DNA of 64,000 bases from Garcia nutans (lineage: Eukaryota; Streptophyta; Magnoliopsida; Malpighiales; Euphorbiaceae), in NCBI GenBank assembly GCA_947685225.1, contig CANTUV010000053.1, forward strand, positions 11,269,501-11,333,500, given 5' to 3'. The notes below the pieces were generated by a model. That model did no database searches. It was not told the DNA's origin and was given only the letters and a program-made list of their open reading frames with translations. The position numbers and the translations under genes were made by a program. How positions within the stretch are numbered: the first letter of the stretch is position 1; each line of letters opens with the position of its first letter. Of the stretch, positions 10,743-22,512 are shown in pieces.

Positions 10743-11263
10743 TGTAACACCCCTTCCCGACCTACGTGTGTAAGCTGAGTAGAGGCGCCACCCTATCCTA
10801 ATGTTGCTACCACTTTTACTTAGTCAAATTTTTGTTCCGATTTTTATAGAAATTTTGCCATAGTTTTGCCTAAAAATTCAATCCCAAGTGTCGACAAAAC
10901 TGGTTTTTTTTTTCTAATTTTTGAAAACATTTTTACACAAACCAATGCAAACAAAATCATTCTCAGTACACTTCCAATAAATCCCCCTTATAACCTCAAC
11001 TACAACCTGCAAAAAGGATTTACACTTCTAGTACAAAATAAAGTAAAGGTTTATTATGAAATACAGCAGATAAAATCTTTGTTCACTATGCAACGGAAAG
11101 TAACAATATTTACAAATTCATATACATCAAAACTCAAGTTTTACAACACATAAAATTTATACATGTTTGGCAGTCAGTCTTCGATCTTAAAGCCCACTAT
11201 TCAATCTTCAAAATCTAGGCTCGACTCGGCCTAGAGGAACTCTCTGGTTCTTCCTTGTCACCT

Positions 11264-11301
11264 GCGCGAAGAATCACATTCGCGCTAAGCCAACGGCTTA
11301 G
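11264..11301 (-). other. Twin hairpins near the LTR 3' end (solo LTR)
   Basis: GCGCGAA / TTCGCGC (11264-11270 with 11279-11285) lies next to CTAAGCC / GGCTTAG (11285-11291 with 11295-11301). The same pair occurs in both other LTRs with changed but still pairing bases. Function is unknown; position suggests the R or polyadenylation region of the transcript. Confidence 0.7.
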
Positions 11302-11632
11302 TAAGATAAAACATGCTAATGGTATGCTTTAATGTAATGCAATGCCACATATGTTATTGATAAGATCAATATCATAAATATAAAGTTAACCACATAATTA
11401 TGCATTTCACAAATCATAGTCATATGAGCATACCACATTTCAACATCTTTCCACATTCAACATTAATCAATCATACTCAATAACCAACATCTCATTTCAT
11501 TAACTCATAACATTATTTAGGACATTCATATAACCCTGACACCTATGGGCCCAACAAGTATTTAATACGATATTCAGAGTTCAGAGTTACTGCTTTGGTT
11601 CATAGTCACAATAATCACGCCCGTAGGCAAGT

Positions 11633-11795
11633 GTAACAGACCCAGTCTCTTGGATCATCAACTCAACACATATGAGGAGATCCTCAACCCGGCAAGACTG
11701 TTACAAATCATATATCTCATAGTGTAACAGACCCAGTCTCTTGGACCATCAACTCAACACCTATGAGGAGGTCCTCAACCCGGCAAGACTGTTAC
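11633..11795 (-). repeat. Duplicated 72-bp module bounded by GTAACAG / CTGTTAC
   Basis: Two copies, 11633-11704 and 11724-11795 (offset 91 bp), each begin GTAACAG and end CTGTTAC, a 7-bp inverted repeat. The 3' LTR at 57.85-58.03 kb has the same duplication with offset 106 bp. Confidence 0.85.
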
Positions 11796-13526
11796 CTGTC
11801 ATCATTTCTTAGGCATGCCACCCAAATCCAGAACTCTGAAACTGAATAACATATTAAACAAACAATTCATTTCCATTCTCAATTCTCATCACATTTAGGC
11901 AAACATGCCTTCTTTCTTTCAATTACATCATCTTAGCCAATAACAATGGCTTCACATTTCATTTCACAATATAACATCTCATTATTCAAGTATATATATA
12001 TATATATCTCATCCATGATCACATTATATCTCACATAGCATCATTCATAAATATCAACATTTCATACCACATTACTCATGAAACACATTACCATTCACAA
12101 TGCACAACATAACATTGTTCAATCTCAACAATGCAATTAGGGCAAAGAACAATTGATTATAACATTCATTGATTCAAGTGTGTTTAAAGTGTTTAGGGTT
12201 AGGTTTAAGGACCAACCTACCTTTGGAAAACCAAAGCAATGCAAAAAGAACAAAGAATTAAAACCCTAACCATAAATAGTACATTCTGGTTTTAAACTCC
12301 ATTTTATCCTTATTTTGAAAAATTGTATAAAATAATCTACTTGACTAAAAATTCTAAAATTTTTACAGAATTTAGTTTTGTATCTTAAAATCATCCCTTT
12401 AAAATTTCAGATCAAACTGAACACAAAATCTTGGTCAAATAGTTCACCTAACCAGACTGCCCCAATTGCCCTGCATCCTGGCAGCAGTTCTGAACTTTGT
12501 GAATTCCATAAATCAAATTCAATCAACGTGGTTCCAAATTATTTTTCTCAAATACTAGACTCACTAAGCAACAACATATCCAAAATTCGATTGGATATGA
12601 TTTTTCTACATTTTATTAAAAATCACGAAATATAGCTGTCCCAGTTAAGGTACCTGCTGGAACAGGTCTAATGAAAATAATCTTTCTAAACTCATAACCA
12701 TTCCAAAATCGAATCAACATATTTTTCAGTCATTCTACACTCATAGAGGCACAACATATCAAAAATTCACTTCAAGAACATTTTTCTATAATTAATTAAA
12801 AATCATACAAATCACAGCCTTTACTAATTGTAAAACAGAAACAATTTCACTAAACACAACTCTTACTCAACACAATCACTTCCAACACCTTCACCAACTC
12901 AACTTCTCATCATCAAACCAACAAACCCTAATTCCTTTCTCACACCACTTCAAAAGAATTGAAGAAATTAAAGAAAAGATCTTACCTCAAATGAAGAAAT
13001 CTACAAATCTTTAACCAAAACCCTTGTTTCTTTCTTCAAAATGCTTCAAACCTCAAGATCACCTCTCTTTCTCTCTTTGTCTATGGAGAATCCGGCCACT
13101 TCAAGAAAGAAAGAAGAAAATGCACAAGTCAAACACCTTTTCTTCTTTTAATCTCCACCATGCATCTTACAAGGAAAATTACCAAAACACCCTTAACCAT
13201 ATAACTAACTCTTTGTCTCATATAAGCCCTTTATAGTAATTTCATTAACAACCAAAAATATCTTCTTCCACTTAACCATCACCTTGACTCTTCATTTGAC
13301 CAATGTATATGTTAATTATATCATCATATAAACAACATATACATTTGTCTCTAAACCCTAAATTTCTTCTCCAAAACACATATACATATACATTCTCTTC
13401 CCATTTCTTTTCTCTTACAATTTAACACATATATGCACAAACATTCACTTCCCAATATATATATATCAACAACCACAATAACAACAACATACTCAAAACT
13501 TCTAGGGCATAAATGAGGATATTACA

Positions 13527-13531
13527 GATCA
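13527..13531 (+). repeat. Target-site duplication, right copy (GATCA)
   Basis: Second copy of the 5-bp duplication; the 5S gene resumes at 13532 with nucleotide 12. Confidence 0.9.
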
Positions 13532-13947
13532 TACCAGCACTAACGCACCGGATCCCATCAGAACTCCGAAGTCAAACGTGCTCGGGCGAGAGTAGTACTG
13601 AGATGGGTGACCTCTTGGGAAGTCCTGGTGTTGCACACCTATCATTTTTCTTTTTTCGAAAATATTTTTTTTATCAACCACGATCATTTGCAGTTTGAGG
13701 CCGGCGGACTAATAAATCATTTGTTGGCCTTTTAGAGCAACGCGAGTAATATCGCCGATATGGCGTCGCTTAGCTTGTTTGCCCGAATCAGTATCTTTCT
13801 GCAGCAGATTTGAGTGCGGTGGTGCTTGGGCGAGCTTAGGATGGCATCGTAGGAAGACGGACGAATGAGAAAGAGAATAGGCAAGCGCCATTCTCAGCGA
13901 AGCAGTGAGAAGGAGTGAATAAATTAAATTTTCTGGCAGCTCATGAT

Positions 13948-14067
13948 GGGTGCGATCATACCAGCACTAAAGCACCGGATCCCATCATAACTCCGAAGTT
14001 AAACGTGCTTGGGCGAGAGTAGTACTGAGATGGGTGACATCTTCGGAAGTCCTCGTGTTGCACCCCT
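13948..14067 (+). rRNA. 5S rRNA: 5S rRNA copy 5S-27
   Basis: 120 nt. C24A, G41T, C92A and G97C (C box). T at -1. Class D spacer. Confidence 0.95.
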
Positions 14068-14374
14068 ACCATTTTTCTTTTTTCAAAAATATTTTTTTTA
14101 TCAACAACGATCATTTGCAGTTTGGGGCCGGCGGACTAATAAATCATTTGTTAGTCATTTAGAGCAACGCGAGTAATAACGCCGATATGGCGTCGCTTAG
14201 CTCATTTGCCCAAATCAGTATCTTTCTGCAGCAGATTTGAGAGCGTTTGTGCATGTGCGAGCTTAGGATGGCATCATAGGAAGAGGGACGAATGAGAAAG
14301 AGAATAGGCAAGGGCCATTCTTAGCGAAGCAGTGAGAGGGAGAGAATAAATTAAATTTTCTGGCAGCGCACTAC

Positions 14375-14494
14375 GGGTGTGATCATACCAGCACTAACGC
14401 ACCGGATCCCATCAGAACTCCGAAGTCAAACGTGCTCGGGCGAGAGTAGTACTGAGATGGGTGATCTCTTGGGAAGTCCTTGTGTTGCACCCCT
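14375..14494 (+). rRNA. 5S rRNA: 5S rRNA copy 5S-28
   Basis: 120 nt. C6T, T53C, T63C, C91T (C box), C107T. Class A spacer. Confidence 0.95.
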
Positions 14495-14801
14495 ATCATT
14501 TTTATTTTTTCGAAAATATTTTTTTTATCTACCACGATCATTTGCAGTTTGAGGCCGGCGGACTAATAAATCATTTGTTGGCCTTTTAGAGCAACGCGAG
14601 TAATATCGCCGATATGGCGTCGCTTAGCTTGTTTGCCCGAATCAGTATCTTTCTGCAGCAGATTTGAGTGCGGTGGTGCTTGGGCGAGCTTAGGATGGCA
14701 TCGTAGGAAGACGGACGAATGAGAAAGAGAATAGGCAAGCGCCATTCTCAGCGAAGCAGTGAGAAGGAGTGAATAAATTAAATTTTCTGGCAGCTCATGA
14801 T

Positions 14802-14921
14802 GGGTGCGATCATACCAGCACTAAAGCACCGGATCCCATCAGAACTCCGAAGTTAAACGTGCTTGGGCGAGAGTAGTACTGAGATGGGTGACATCTTCGG
14901 AAGTCCTCGTGTTGCACCCCT
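14802..14921 (+). rRNA. 5S rRNA: 5S rRNA copy 5S-29
   Basis: 120 nt. C24A, C92A, G97C; 854 bp after its near twin 5S-27. T at -1. Class D spacer. Confidence 0.95.
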
Positions 14922-15229
14922 ACCATTTTTCTTTTTTCAAAAATATTTTTTTTTATCAACAACGATCATTTGCAGTTTGGGGCCGGCGGACTAATAAATC
15001 ATTTGTTAGTCATTTAGAGCAACGCGAGTAATAACGCCGATATGGCGTCGCTTAGCTCATTTGCCCAAATCAGTATCTTTCTGCAGCAGATTTGAGAGCG
15101 TTTGTGCATGTGCGAGCTTAGGATGGCATCATAGGAAGAGGGACGAATGAGAAAGAGAATAGGCAAGGGCCATTCTTAGCGAAGCAGTGAGAGGGAGAGA
15201 ATAAATTAAATTTTCTGGCAGCGCACTAC

Positions 15230-15349
15230 GGGTGTGATCATACCAGCACTAACGCACCGGATCCCATCAGAACTCCGAAGTCAAACGTGCTCGGGCGAGA
15301 GTAGTACTGAGATGGGTGACCTCTTGGGAAGTCCTGGTGTTGCACACCT
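15230..15349 (+). rRNA. 5S rRNA: 5S rRNA copy 5S-30
   Basis: 120 nt. C6T, T53C, T63C, C107G, C117A. Class A spacer. Starts the block shared with 4.3 and 22.0 kb. Confidence 0.95.
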
Positions 15350-15656
15350 ATCATTTTTCTTTTTTCGAAAATATTTTTTTTATCAACCACGATCATTTGC
15401 AATTTTGGGCCTGCGGAATAATAAATCATTTGTTGGCCTTTTAGAGCAACGCGAGTAAAATCGCCGATATGGCGTCGCTTAGCTCGTTTGCCCGAATCAG
15501 TATCTTTCTGCAGCAGATTTGAGAGCGGTGGTGCTTGGGCGAGCTTAGGATGGCATCGTAGGAAGACGGACGAATGAGAAAGAGAATAGGCAAGCGCCAT
15601 TCTCAGCGAAGCAGTGAGAGGGAGAGCATAAATTAAATTTTCTGGCAGCGCATGAC

Positions 15657-15776
15657 GGGTGCGATCATACCAGCACTAACGCACCGGATCCCATCAGAAC
15701 TCCGAAGATAAACGTGCTTGGGCGGGAGTAGTACTGAGATGGGTGACCTCTTGGGAAGTCCTCTTGTTGCACCCCT
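15657..15776 (+). rRNA. 5S rRNA: 5S rRNA copy 5S-31
   Basis: 120 nt. T52A, A69G, G108T. Class A spacer. Confidence 0.95.
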
Positions 15777-16083
15777 ATCATTTTTCTTTTTTTGAAAATA
15801 TTTTTTTTATCAACCACGATCCTTCGCAGTTTGGGGCCGGCGGACTAATAAATCATTTGTTGGCCTTTTAGAGCAACGCGAGTAATATCGCCGATATGGC
15901 GTCGCTTAGCTCGTTTGCCCAAATCAGTATCTTTCTGCAGTAGATTTGATTGCGGTGGTGTTTGGGCGAGCTTAGGATGGCATCGTAGGAAGACGGACGA
16001 ATGAGAAAGAGAATAGGCAAGCGCCATTCTCAGCAAAGCAGTGAGAAGGAGTGAATAAATTAAATTTTCTGGCAACGCATGAT

Positions 16084-16203
16084 GGGTGCGATCATACCAG
16101 CACTAACGCACCGGATCCCATCAGAACTCCGAAGTTAAACGTGCTTGGGCGAGAGTAGTACTGAGATGGGTGACCTCTTTGGAAGTCCTCGTGTTGCACC
16201 CCT
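16084..16203 (+). rRNA. 5S rRNA: 5S rRNA copy 5S-32
   Basis: 120 nt, one substitution from consensus: G97T (C box). T at -1. Class D spacer. Confidence 0.96.
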
Positions 16204-16510
16204 ATCATTTTTCTTTTTTCAAAAATATTTTTTTTATCAACAACGATCATTTGCAGTTTGGGGCCAGCGGACTAATAAATCATTTATTAGCCATTTAGAG
16301 CAACGCGAGTAATAACGCCGATATGGCGTCGCTTAGCTCATTTGCCCAAATCAGTATCTTTCTGCAGCAGATTTGAGAGCGTTTGTGCGTGTACGAGCTT
16401 AGGATGGCATCATAGGAAGAGGGACGAATGAGAAAGAGAATAGGCAAGGGCCATTCTCAGCGAAGCAGTGAGAGGGAGAGAATAAATTAAATTTTCTGGC
16501 AGCGCATTAC

Positions 16511-16630
16511 GGGTGCGATCATACCAGCACTAACGCACCGGATCCCATCAGAACTCCGAAGTCAAACGTGCTTGGGCGAGAGTAGTACTGAGATGGGTGA
16601 CCTCTTGGGAAGTCCTGGTGTTGCACACCT
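16511..16630 (+). rRNA. 5S rRNA: 5S rRNA copy 5S-33
   Basis: 120 nt. T53C, C107G, C117A. Class A spacer. Confidence 0.95.
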
Positions 16631-16937
16631 ATCATTTTTCTTTTTTAGAAAATATTTTTTTTATCAACCACGATCATTTGCAATTTTGGGCCTGCGGAAT
16701 AATAAATCATTTGTTGGCCTTTTAGAGCAACGCGAGTAAAATCGCCGATATGGCGTCGCTTAGCTCGTTTGCCCGAATCAGTATCTTTCTGCAGCAGATT
16801 TGAGAGCGGTGGTGCTTGGGCGAGCTTAGGATGGCATCGTAGGAAGACGGACGAATGAGAAAGAGAATAGGCAAGCGCCATTCTCAGCGAAGCAGTGAGA
16901 GGGAGAGAATAAATTAAATTTTCTGGCAGCGCATGAC

Positions 16938-17057
16938 GGGTGCGATCATACCAGCACTAACGCACCGGATCCCATCAGAACTCCGAAGTTTAACGTGCTT
17001 GGGCGAGAGTAGTACTGAGATGGGTGACCTCTTGGGAAGTCCTCGTGTTGAACCCCT
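16938..17057 (+). rRNA. 5S rRNA: 5S rRNA copy 5S-34
   Basis: 120 nt. A54T (A box), C114A opposing G5 in helix I. Class C spacer. Confidence 0.95.
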
Positions 17058-17363
17058 ATCATTTTTCTTTTTTTGAAAATATTTTTTTTATCAACCACGA
17101 TCCTTCGCAGTTTGGGGCCGGCGGACTAATAAATCATTTGTTGGCATTTTAGAGCAACGCGAGTAATATCGCCGATATGGCGTCGCTTGGCTCGTTTGGC
17201 CAAATCAGTCTCTCTCTGCAGCATATTTGAGAGCGTTGTTGTGTGGGCGAGCTTAGGATGACATCGTAGGAAGAGGGACGAATGAGAAAGAGAATTGGCA
17301 AGGGCCATTCTAAGCGAAGCAGTGAGAGGGAGAGAATAAATTAAATTTCATGCAGCGCATTAC

Positions 17364-17483
17364 TGGTGCGATCATACCAGCACTAACTCACCGGTTCCCA
17401 TCAGAACTTCGAAGTTAAACGTGCTTGGGCGGGAGTAGTACTGAGATGGGTGACCTCTTGGGAAGTCCTCTTGTTGCACCCCT
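17364..17483 (+). rRNA. 5S rRNA: 5S rRNA copy 5S-35
   Basis: 120 nt. G1T, G25T, A32T, C46T, A69G, G108T. TTTCATGC upstream variant. Class C spacer. Confidence 0.94.
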
Positions 17484-17789
17484 ATCATTTTTCTTTTTTT
17501 GAAAATATTTTTTTTATCAACCACGATCCTTCGCAGTTTGGGGCCGGCGGACTAATAAATCATTTGTTGGCATTTTAGAGCAACGCGAGTAATATCGCCG
17601 ATATGGCATCGCTTGGCTCGTTTGGCCAAATCAGTCTCTCTCTGCAGCATATTTGAGAGCGTTGTTGTGTGGGCGAGCTTAGGATGACATCGTAGGAAGA
17701 GGGACGAATGAGAAAGAGAATAGGCAAGGGCCATTCTAAGCGAAGCAGTGAGAGGGAGAGAATAAATTAAATTTCATGCAGCGCATTAC

Positions 17790-17909
17790 TGGTGCGATCA
17801 TACCAGCACTAACGCACCGGATCCCATCAGAACTCCGAAGTTGAACGTTCTTGGGCTAGAGTAGTACTGAGATGGGTGACCTCTTGGGAAGTCCTCTTGT
17901 TGCACCCCT
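17790..17909 (+). rRNA. 5S rRNA: 5S rRNA copy 5S-36
   Basis: 120 nt. G1T, A54G and G60T (A box), G68T, G108T. TTTCATGC upstream variant. Class C spacer. Confidence 0.94.
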
Positions 17910-18215
17910 ATCATTTTTCTTTTTTTGAAAATATTTTTTTTATCAACCACGATCCTTCGCAGTTTGGGGCCGGCGGACTAATAAATCATTTGTTGGCATT
18001 TTAGAGCAACGAGAGTAATATCGCCGATATGGCGTCGCTTGGCTCGTTTGGCCAAATCAGTCTCTCTCTGCAGCATATTTGAGAGCGTTGTTGTGTGTGC
18101 GAGCTTAGGATGACATCGTAGGAAGAGGGACGAATGAGAAAGAGAATAGGCAAGGGCCATTCTAAGCGAAGCAGTGAGAGGGAGAGAATAAATTAAATTT
18201 CATGCAGCGCATTAC

Positions 18216-18335
18216 TGGTGCGATCATACCAGCACTAACGCACCGGATCCCATCAGAACTCCGAAGTAAAACGTGCTTGGGCGAGAGTAGTACTGAGATG
18301 GGTTACCTCTTGGGAAGTCCTTGTGTTGCACCCCC
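18216..18335 (+). rRNA. 5S rRNA: 5S rRNA copy 5S-37
   Basis: 120 nt. G1T, T53A, G89T, C107T, T120C; otherwise as 5S-17. Class A spacer. Confidence 0.94.
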
Positions 18336-18642
18336 ATCATTTTTCTTTTTTCGAAAATATTTTTTTTATCAACCACGATCATTTGCAGTTTGGGGCCGGC
18401 GGACTAATAAACCATTTGTTGGCCTTTTAGAGCAACGCGAGTAATATTGCCGATATGGCGTCGCTTAGCTCGTTTGCCCGAATCAGTATCTTTCTGCAGC
18501 AGATTTGAGAGCGGTGGTGCTTGGGCGAGCTTAGGATGGCATCGTAGGAAGACGGACGAATGAGAAAGAGAATAGGCAAGCGCCATTCTCAGCGAAGCAG
18601 TGAGAGGGAGAGAATAAATTAAATTTTCTGGCACCGCATGAT

Positions 18643-18762
18643 GGGTGCGATTATACCAGCACTAACGCACCGGATCACATCAGAACTCTGAAGTTAAACG
18701 TGCTTGGGCGAGAGTAGTACTGAGATTGGTGACCTATTGGGAAGTCCTTGTGTTGCACCACT
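18643..18762 (+). rRNA. 5S rRNA: 5S rRNA copy 5S-38
   Basis: 120 nt. C10T, C35A, C47T, G85T and C94A (C box), C107T, C118A. T at -1. Followed by a shortened class A spacer (217 bp). Confidence 0.93.
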
Positions 18763-18979
18763 ATCATTTTTCTTTTTTCGAAAATATTTTTTTGTCGTCG
18801 CTTAGCTCGTTTGCCCGAATCAGTATCTTTCTGCAGCAGATTTGAGAGCGGTGGTGCTTGGGCGAGCTTAGGATGGCATCATAGGAAGACGGACGAATGA
18901 GAAAGAGAATAGGCAAGCGCCATTCTCAGCGAAGCAGTGAGAGGGAGAGAATAAATTAAATTTTCTGGCAGCGCATGAC
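18763..18979 (+). other. Spacer with about 90-bp deletion
   Basis: The third T run at about 18786-18793 is joined directly to GTCGTCGCTTAGC, so the TTTGGGGCCGGCGGACTAATAAATC block is missing. The spacer is 217 bp instead of about 307 bp. Confidence 0.9.
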
Positions 18980-19099
18980 GGTTGCGATCATACCAGCACT
19001 AACGCACCGGATCCCATCAGAACTCCGAAGTTAAACATGCTTGGGAGAGAGTAGTACTGAAATGGGTGACCTCTTGGGAAGTCCTCGTGTTGCTCCCCT
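18980..19099 (+). rRNA. 5S rRNA: 5S rRNA copy 5S-39
   Basis: 120 nt. G3T, G58A (A box), C67A, G82A (C box), A115T opposing T4. Class C spacer. Confidence 0.94.
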
Positions 19100-19403
19100 A
19101 TCATTTTTTTTTTGAAAATATTTTTTTTATCAACCACGATCCTTCGCAGTTTGGGGCCGGCGGACTAATAAATCATTTGTTGGCCTTTTAGAGCAACGCG
19201 AGTAATATCGCCGATATGGCGTCGCTTGGCTCGTTTGCCCGAATCAGTCTCTCTCTGCAGCATATTTGAGAGCGTTGTTGTGTGGGCGAGCTTAGGATGG
19301 CATCGTAGGAAGAGGGACGAATGAGAAAGAGAATAGGCAAGGGCCATTCTCAGCGAAGCAGTGAGAGGGAGAGAATAAATTAAATTTTCTGGCAGCGCAT
19401 TAT

Positions 19404-19523
19404 GGTTGCTATCATACCAGCACTAACGTACCGGATCCCATTAGAACTCCGAAGTTAAACGTGCTTGGGCGAGAGTAGTACTGAGATGGGTGACCTCTTG
19501 GGAAGTCCTCGTGTTGCTCCCCA
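19404..19523 (+). rRNA. 5S rRNA: 5S rRNA copy 5S-40
   Basis: 120 nt. G3T, G7T, C26T, C39T, A115T, T120A. Class A spacer. Confidence 0.94.
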
Positions 19524-19830
19524 ATCATTTTTCTTTTTTCGAAAATATTTTTTTTTTCAACCACGATCCTTCGCAGTTTGGGGCCGGCGGACTAAAAAAT
19601 CATTTGTTGGCCTTTTAGAGCAACGCGAGTAATATCGCCGATATGGCGTCGCTTGGCTCGTTTACCCGAATCAGTATCTTTCTGCAGCAGATTTGAGAGC
19701 GGTGGTGCTTGGGCGAGCTTAGGATGGCATCGTAGGAAGACGGACGAATGAGAAAGAGAATAGGCATGCGCCATTCTCAGTGAAGCAGTGAGAGGGAGAG
19801 AATAAATTAAATTTTCTGGCAGCGCATGAC

Positions 19831-19950
19831 GGTTGCGATCATACCAGCACTAACGCACCGGATCCCATCAGAACTCCGAAGTTAAACATGCTTGGGCGAG
19901 AGTAGTACTGAAATGGGTAACCTCTTGGGAAGTCCTCGTGTTGCTCCCCT
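19831..19950 (+). rRNA. 5S rRNA: 5S rRNA copy 5S-41
   Basis: 120 nt. G3T, G58A, G82A, G89A, A115T. Class B spacer. Confidence 0.94.
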
Positions 19951-20258
19951 ATCATTTTTCTTTTTTCGAAAATATTTTTTTTTATCAACCACGATCCTTC
20001 GCAGTTTGGGGCCGGCGGACTAATAAATCATTTGTTGGACTTTTAGAGAAACGCGAGTAATATCGCCGATATGGCGTCGCTTGGCTCGTTTGCCCGAATC
20101 AGTCTCTCTCTGCAGCAGATTTGAGAGCGTTGGTGCGTGGGCGAGCTTTGGATGGCATCGTAGGAAGTGGGACGAATGCGAAAGAGAATAGGCAAGGGCC
20201 ATTCTCAGCGAAGCAGTGAGAGGGAGAGAATAAATTAAATTTTCTGGTAGCGCATGAC

Positions 20259-20378
20259 GGGTGCGATCATACCAGCACTAACGCACCGTATCCCATCAGA
20301 ACTCCGAAGATAAACGTGCTTGGGCGAGAGTAGTACTGAGATGGGTGACCTCTTGGGAAGTCCTTGTGTTGCACCCCT
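20259..20378 (+). rRNA. 5S rRNA: 5S rRNA copy 5S-42
   Basis: 120 nt. G31T, T52A, C107T. Class A spacer. Confidence 0.95.
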
Positions 20379-20684
20379 ATCATTTTTCTTTTTTCGAAAA
20401 TATTTTTTTATCAACCATGATCATTTGCAGTGTGGGGCCGGCGGACTAATAAATCATTTGTTGGCCTTTTAGAGCAACGCGAGTAATATCGCTGATATGG
20501 CGTCGCTTAGCTCTTTTGCCCGAATCAGTATCTTTCTGCAGCAGATTTGAGAGCGGTGGTGCTTGGGCGAGCTTAGGATGGCATCGTAGGAAGAGGGACG
20601 AATGAGAAAGAGAATAGGCAAGGGCCATTCTCAGCGAAGCAGTGAGAGGGAGAGAATAAATTAAATTTTCTGGCAGCGCATTAC

Positions 20685-20804
20685 GGGTGCGATCATACCA
20701 GCACTAACGCACCGGATCCCATCAGAACTCCGAAGTCAAACGTGCTTGGGCGAGAGTAGTACTGAGATGGGTGACCTCTTGGGAAGTCCTTGTGTTGCAC
20801 ACCT
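20685..20804 (+). rRNA. 5S rRNA: 5S rRNA copy 5S-43
   Basis: 120 nt. T53C, C107T, C117A. Class A spacer. Confidence 0.95.
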
Positions 20805-21111
20805 ATCATTTTTCTTTTTTCGAAAATATTTTTTTTATCAACCGCGATCATTTGCAGTTTGGGACCGGCGGATTAATAAATCATTCGTTGGCCTTTTAGA
20901 GCAACGCGAGTAATATCGCCGATATAGCGTCGCTTAGCTCGTTTGCCCGAATCAGTATATTTCTGCAGCAGATTTGAGAGCGGTGGTGCTTGGGCGAGCT
21001 TCGGATGGCATCGTAGGAAGATGGACGAATGAGAGAGAGAATAGGCATGCGCCATTCTCAGCGAAGCAGTGAGAGGGAGAGAATAAATTAAATTTTCTGG
21101 CAGCGCATTAC

Positions 21112-21231
21112 GGGTGCGATCATACCAGCACTAACGCACCGGATCCCATCAGAACTCCGAAGTCAAACGTGCTTGGGCGAGATTAGTACTGAGATGGGTG
21201 ACCTCTTGGGAAGTCCTCTTGTTGCACCCCT
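21112..21231 (+). rRNA. 5S rRNA: 5S rRNA copy 5S-44
   Basis: 120 nt. T53C, G72T (intermediate element), G108T. Class A spacer. Confidence 0.95.
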
Positions 21232-21538
21232 ATCATTTTTATTTTTTCAAAAATATTTTTTTTATCTACCACGATCATTTGCAGTTTGGGGCCGGCGGAC
21301 TAATAAATCATTTGTTGGCCTTTTAGAGCAACGCGAGTAATATCGCCGATATGGCGTCGCTTAGCTTGTTTGCCCGAATCAGTATCTTTCTGCAGCAGAT
21401 TTGAGTGCGGTGGTGCTTGGGCGAGCTTAGGATGGCATCGTAGGAAGACGGACGAATCAGAAAGAGAATAGGCAAGCGCCATTCTCAGCGAAGCAGTGAG
21501 AAGGAGTGAATAAATTAAATTTTCTGGCAGCTCATGAT

Positions 21539-21658
21539 GGGTGCGATCATACCAGCACTAAAGCACCGGATCCCATCAGAACTCCAAAGTTAAACGTGCT
21601 TGGGCGAGAGTAGTACTGAGATGGGTGACCTCTTCGGAAGTCCTCGTGTTGCACCCCT
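21539..21658 (+). rRNA. 5S rRNA: 5S rRNA copy 5S-45
   Basis: 120 nt. C24A, G48A, G97C. T at -1. Class D spacer. Confidence 0.95.
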
Positions 21659-21965
21659 ACCATTTTTCTTTTTTCAAAAATATTTTTTTTATCAACAACG
21701 ATCATTTGCAGTTTGGGGCCGGCGGACTAATAAATCATTTGTTAGTCATTTAGAGCAACGCGAGTAATAACGCCGATATGGCGTCGCTTAGCTCATTTGC
21801 CCAAATCAGTATCTTTCTGCAGCAGATTTGAGAGCGTTTGTGCATGTGCGAGCTTAGGATGGCATCATAGGAAGAGGGACGAATGAGAAAGAGAATAGGC
21901 AAGGGCCATTCTTAGCGAAGCAGTGAGAGGGAGAGAATAAATTAAATTTTCTGGCAGCGCATTAC

Positions 21966-22085
21966 GGGTGCGATCATACCAGCACTAACGCACCGGATCC
22001 CATCAGAACTCCGAAGTCAAACGTGCTCGGGCGAGAGTAGTACTGAGATGGGTGACCTCTTGGGAAGTCCTGGTGTTGCACACCT
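21966..22085 (+). rRNA. 5S rRNA: 5S rRNA copy 5S-46
   Basis: 120 nt. T53C, T63C, C107G, C117A. Class A spacer. Starts the third copy of the block seen at 4.3 and 15.2 kb. Confidence 0.95.
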
Positions 22086-22392
22086 ATCATTTTTCTTTTT
22101 TCGAAAATATTTTTTTTATCAACCACGATCATTTGCAATTTTGGGCCTGCGGAATAATAAATCATTTGTTGGACTTTTAGAGCAACGCGAGTAAAATCGC
22201 CGATATGGCGTCGCTTAGCTCGTTTGCCCGAATCAGTATCTTTCTGCAGCAGATTTGAGAGCGGTGGTGCTTGGGCGAGCTTAGGATGGCATCGTAGGAA
22301 GACGGACGAATGAGAAAGAGAATAGGCAAGCGCCATTCTCAGCGAAGCAGTGAGAGGGAGAGCATAAATTAAATTTTCTGGCAGCGCATGAC

Positions 22393-22512
22393 GGGTGCGA
22401 TCATACCAGCACTAACGCACCGGATCCCATCAGAACTCCGAAGATAAACGTGCTTGGGCGGGAGTAGTACTGAGATGGGTGACCTCTTGGGAAGTCCTCT
22501 TGTTGCACCCCT
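22393..22512 (+). rRNA. 5S rRNA: 5S rRNA copy 5S-47
   Basis: 120 nt. T52A, A69G, G108T, as 5S-31. Class A spacer. Confidence 0.95.

Larger units (their letters stand above)
10743..13526 (-). mobile_element. Solo LTR, Ty3/gypsy family, 2,784 bp
   Basis: On the - strand it starts TGTAATATCC and ends GGGGTGTTACA; the flanking GATCA copies fix both ends. It has no internal region, primer site or polypurine tract, so it is a solo LTR, left by recombination between the two LTRs of a full element. Identity with the 3' LTR at 56223-58821 is clear: same ends, the same duplicated GTAACAG...CTGTTAC module, the same twin hairpin, and an 85-codon stretch at 12378-12635 that matches 57112-57369 at all but a few residues. 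The rest is AT-rich with short TA runs (about 11990-12008 and 13457-13466). No gene is visible in it. Confidence 0.93.
10732..13640 (+). pseudogene. 5S rRNA: 5S rRNA copy 5S-26, split by a solo LTR
   Basis: Nucleotides 1-11 lie at 10732-10742 and nucleotides 12-120 at 13532-13640. Between them is a 2,784-bp solo LTR plus one copy of its 5-bp target duplication. Removing these restores an exact 120-nt gene with C6T, T53C, T63C, C107G and C117A, the same as 5S-30. The separated promoter half lacks the upstream block, so it is presumed inactive. Class A spacer follows. Confidence 0.95.
15230..17363 (+). repeat. Higher-order block, copy 2 of 3
   Basis: Units 5S-30 to 5S-34, matching 5S-11 to 5S-15 and 5S-46 to 5S-50. 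Confidence 0.85.

Noticed and set aside
12378..12635. 85-codon frame conserved between two LTRs (also 57112-57369, - strand)
   Set aside because: It lies antisense to the LTR in both places and the conservation is that of the whole LTR. No start context or known domain.
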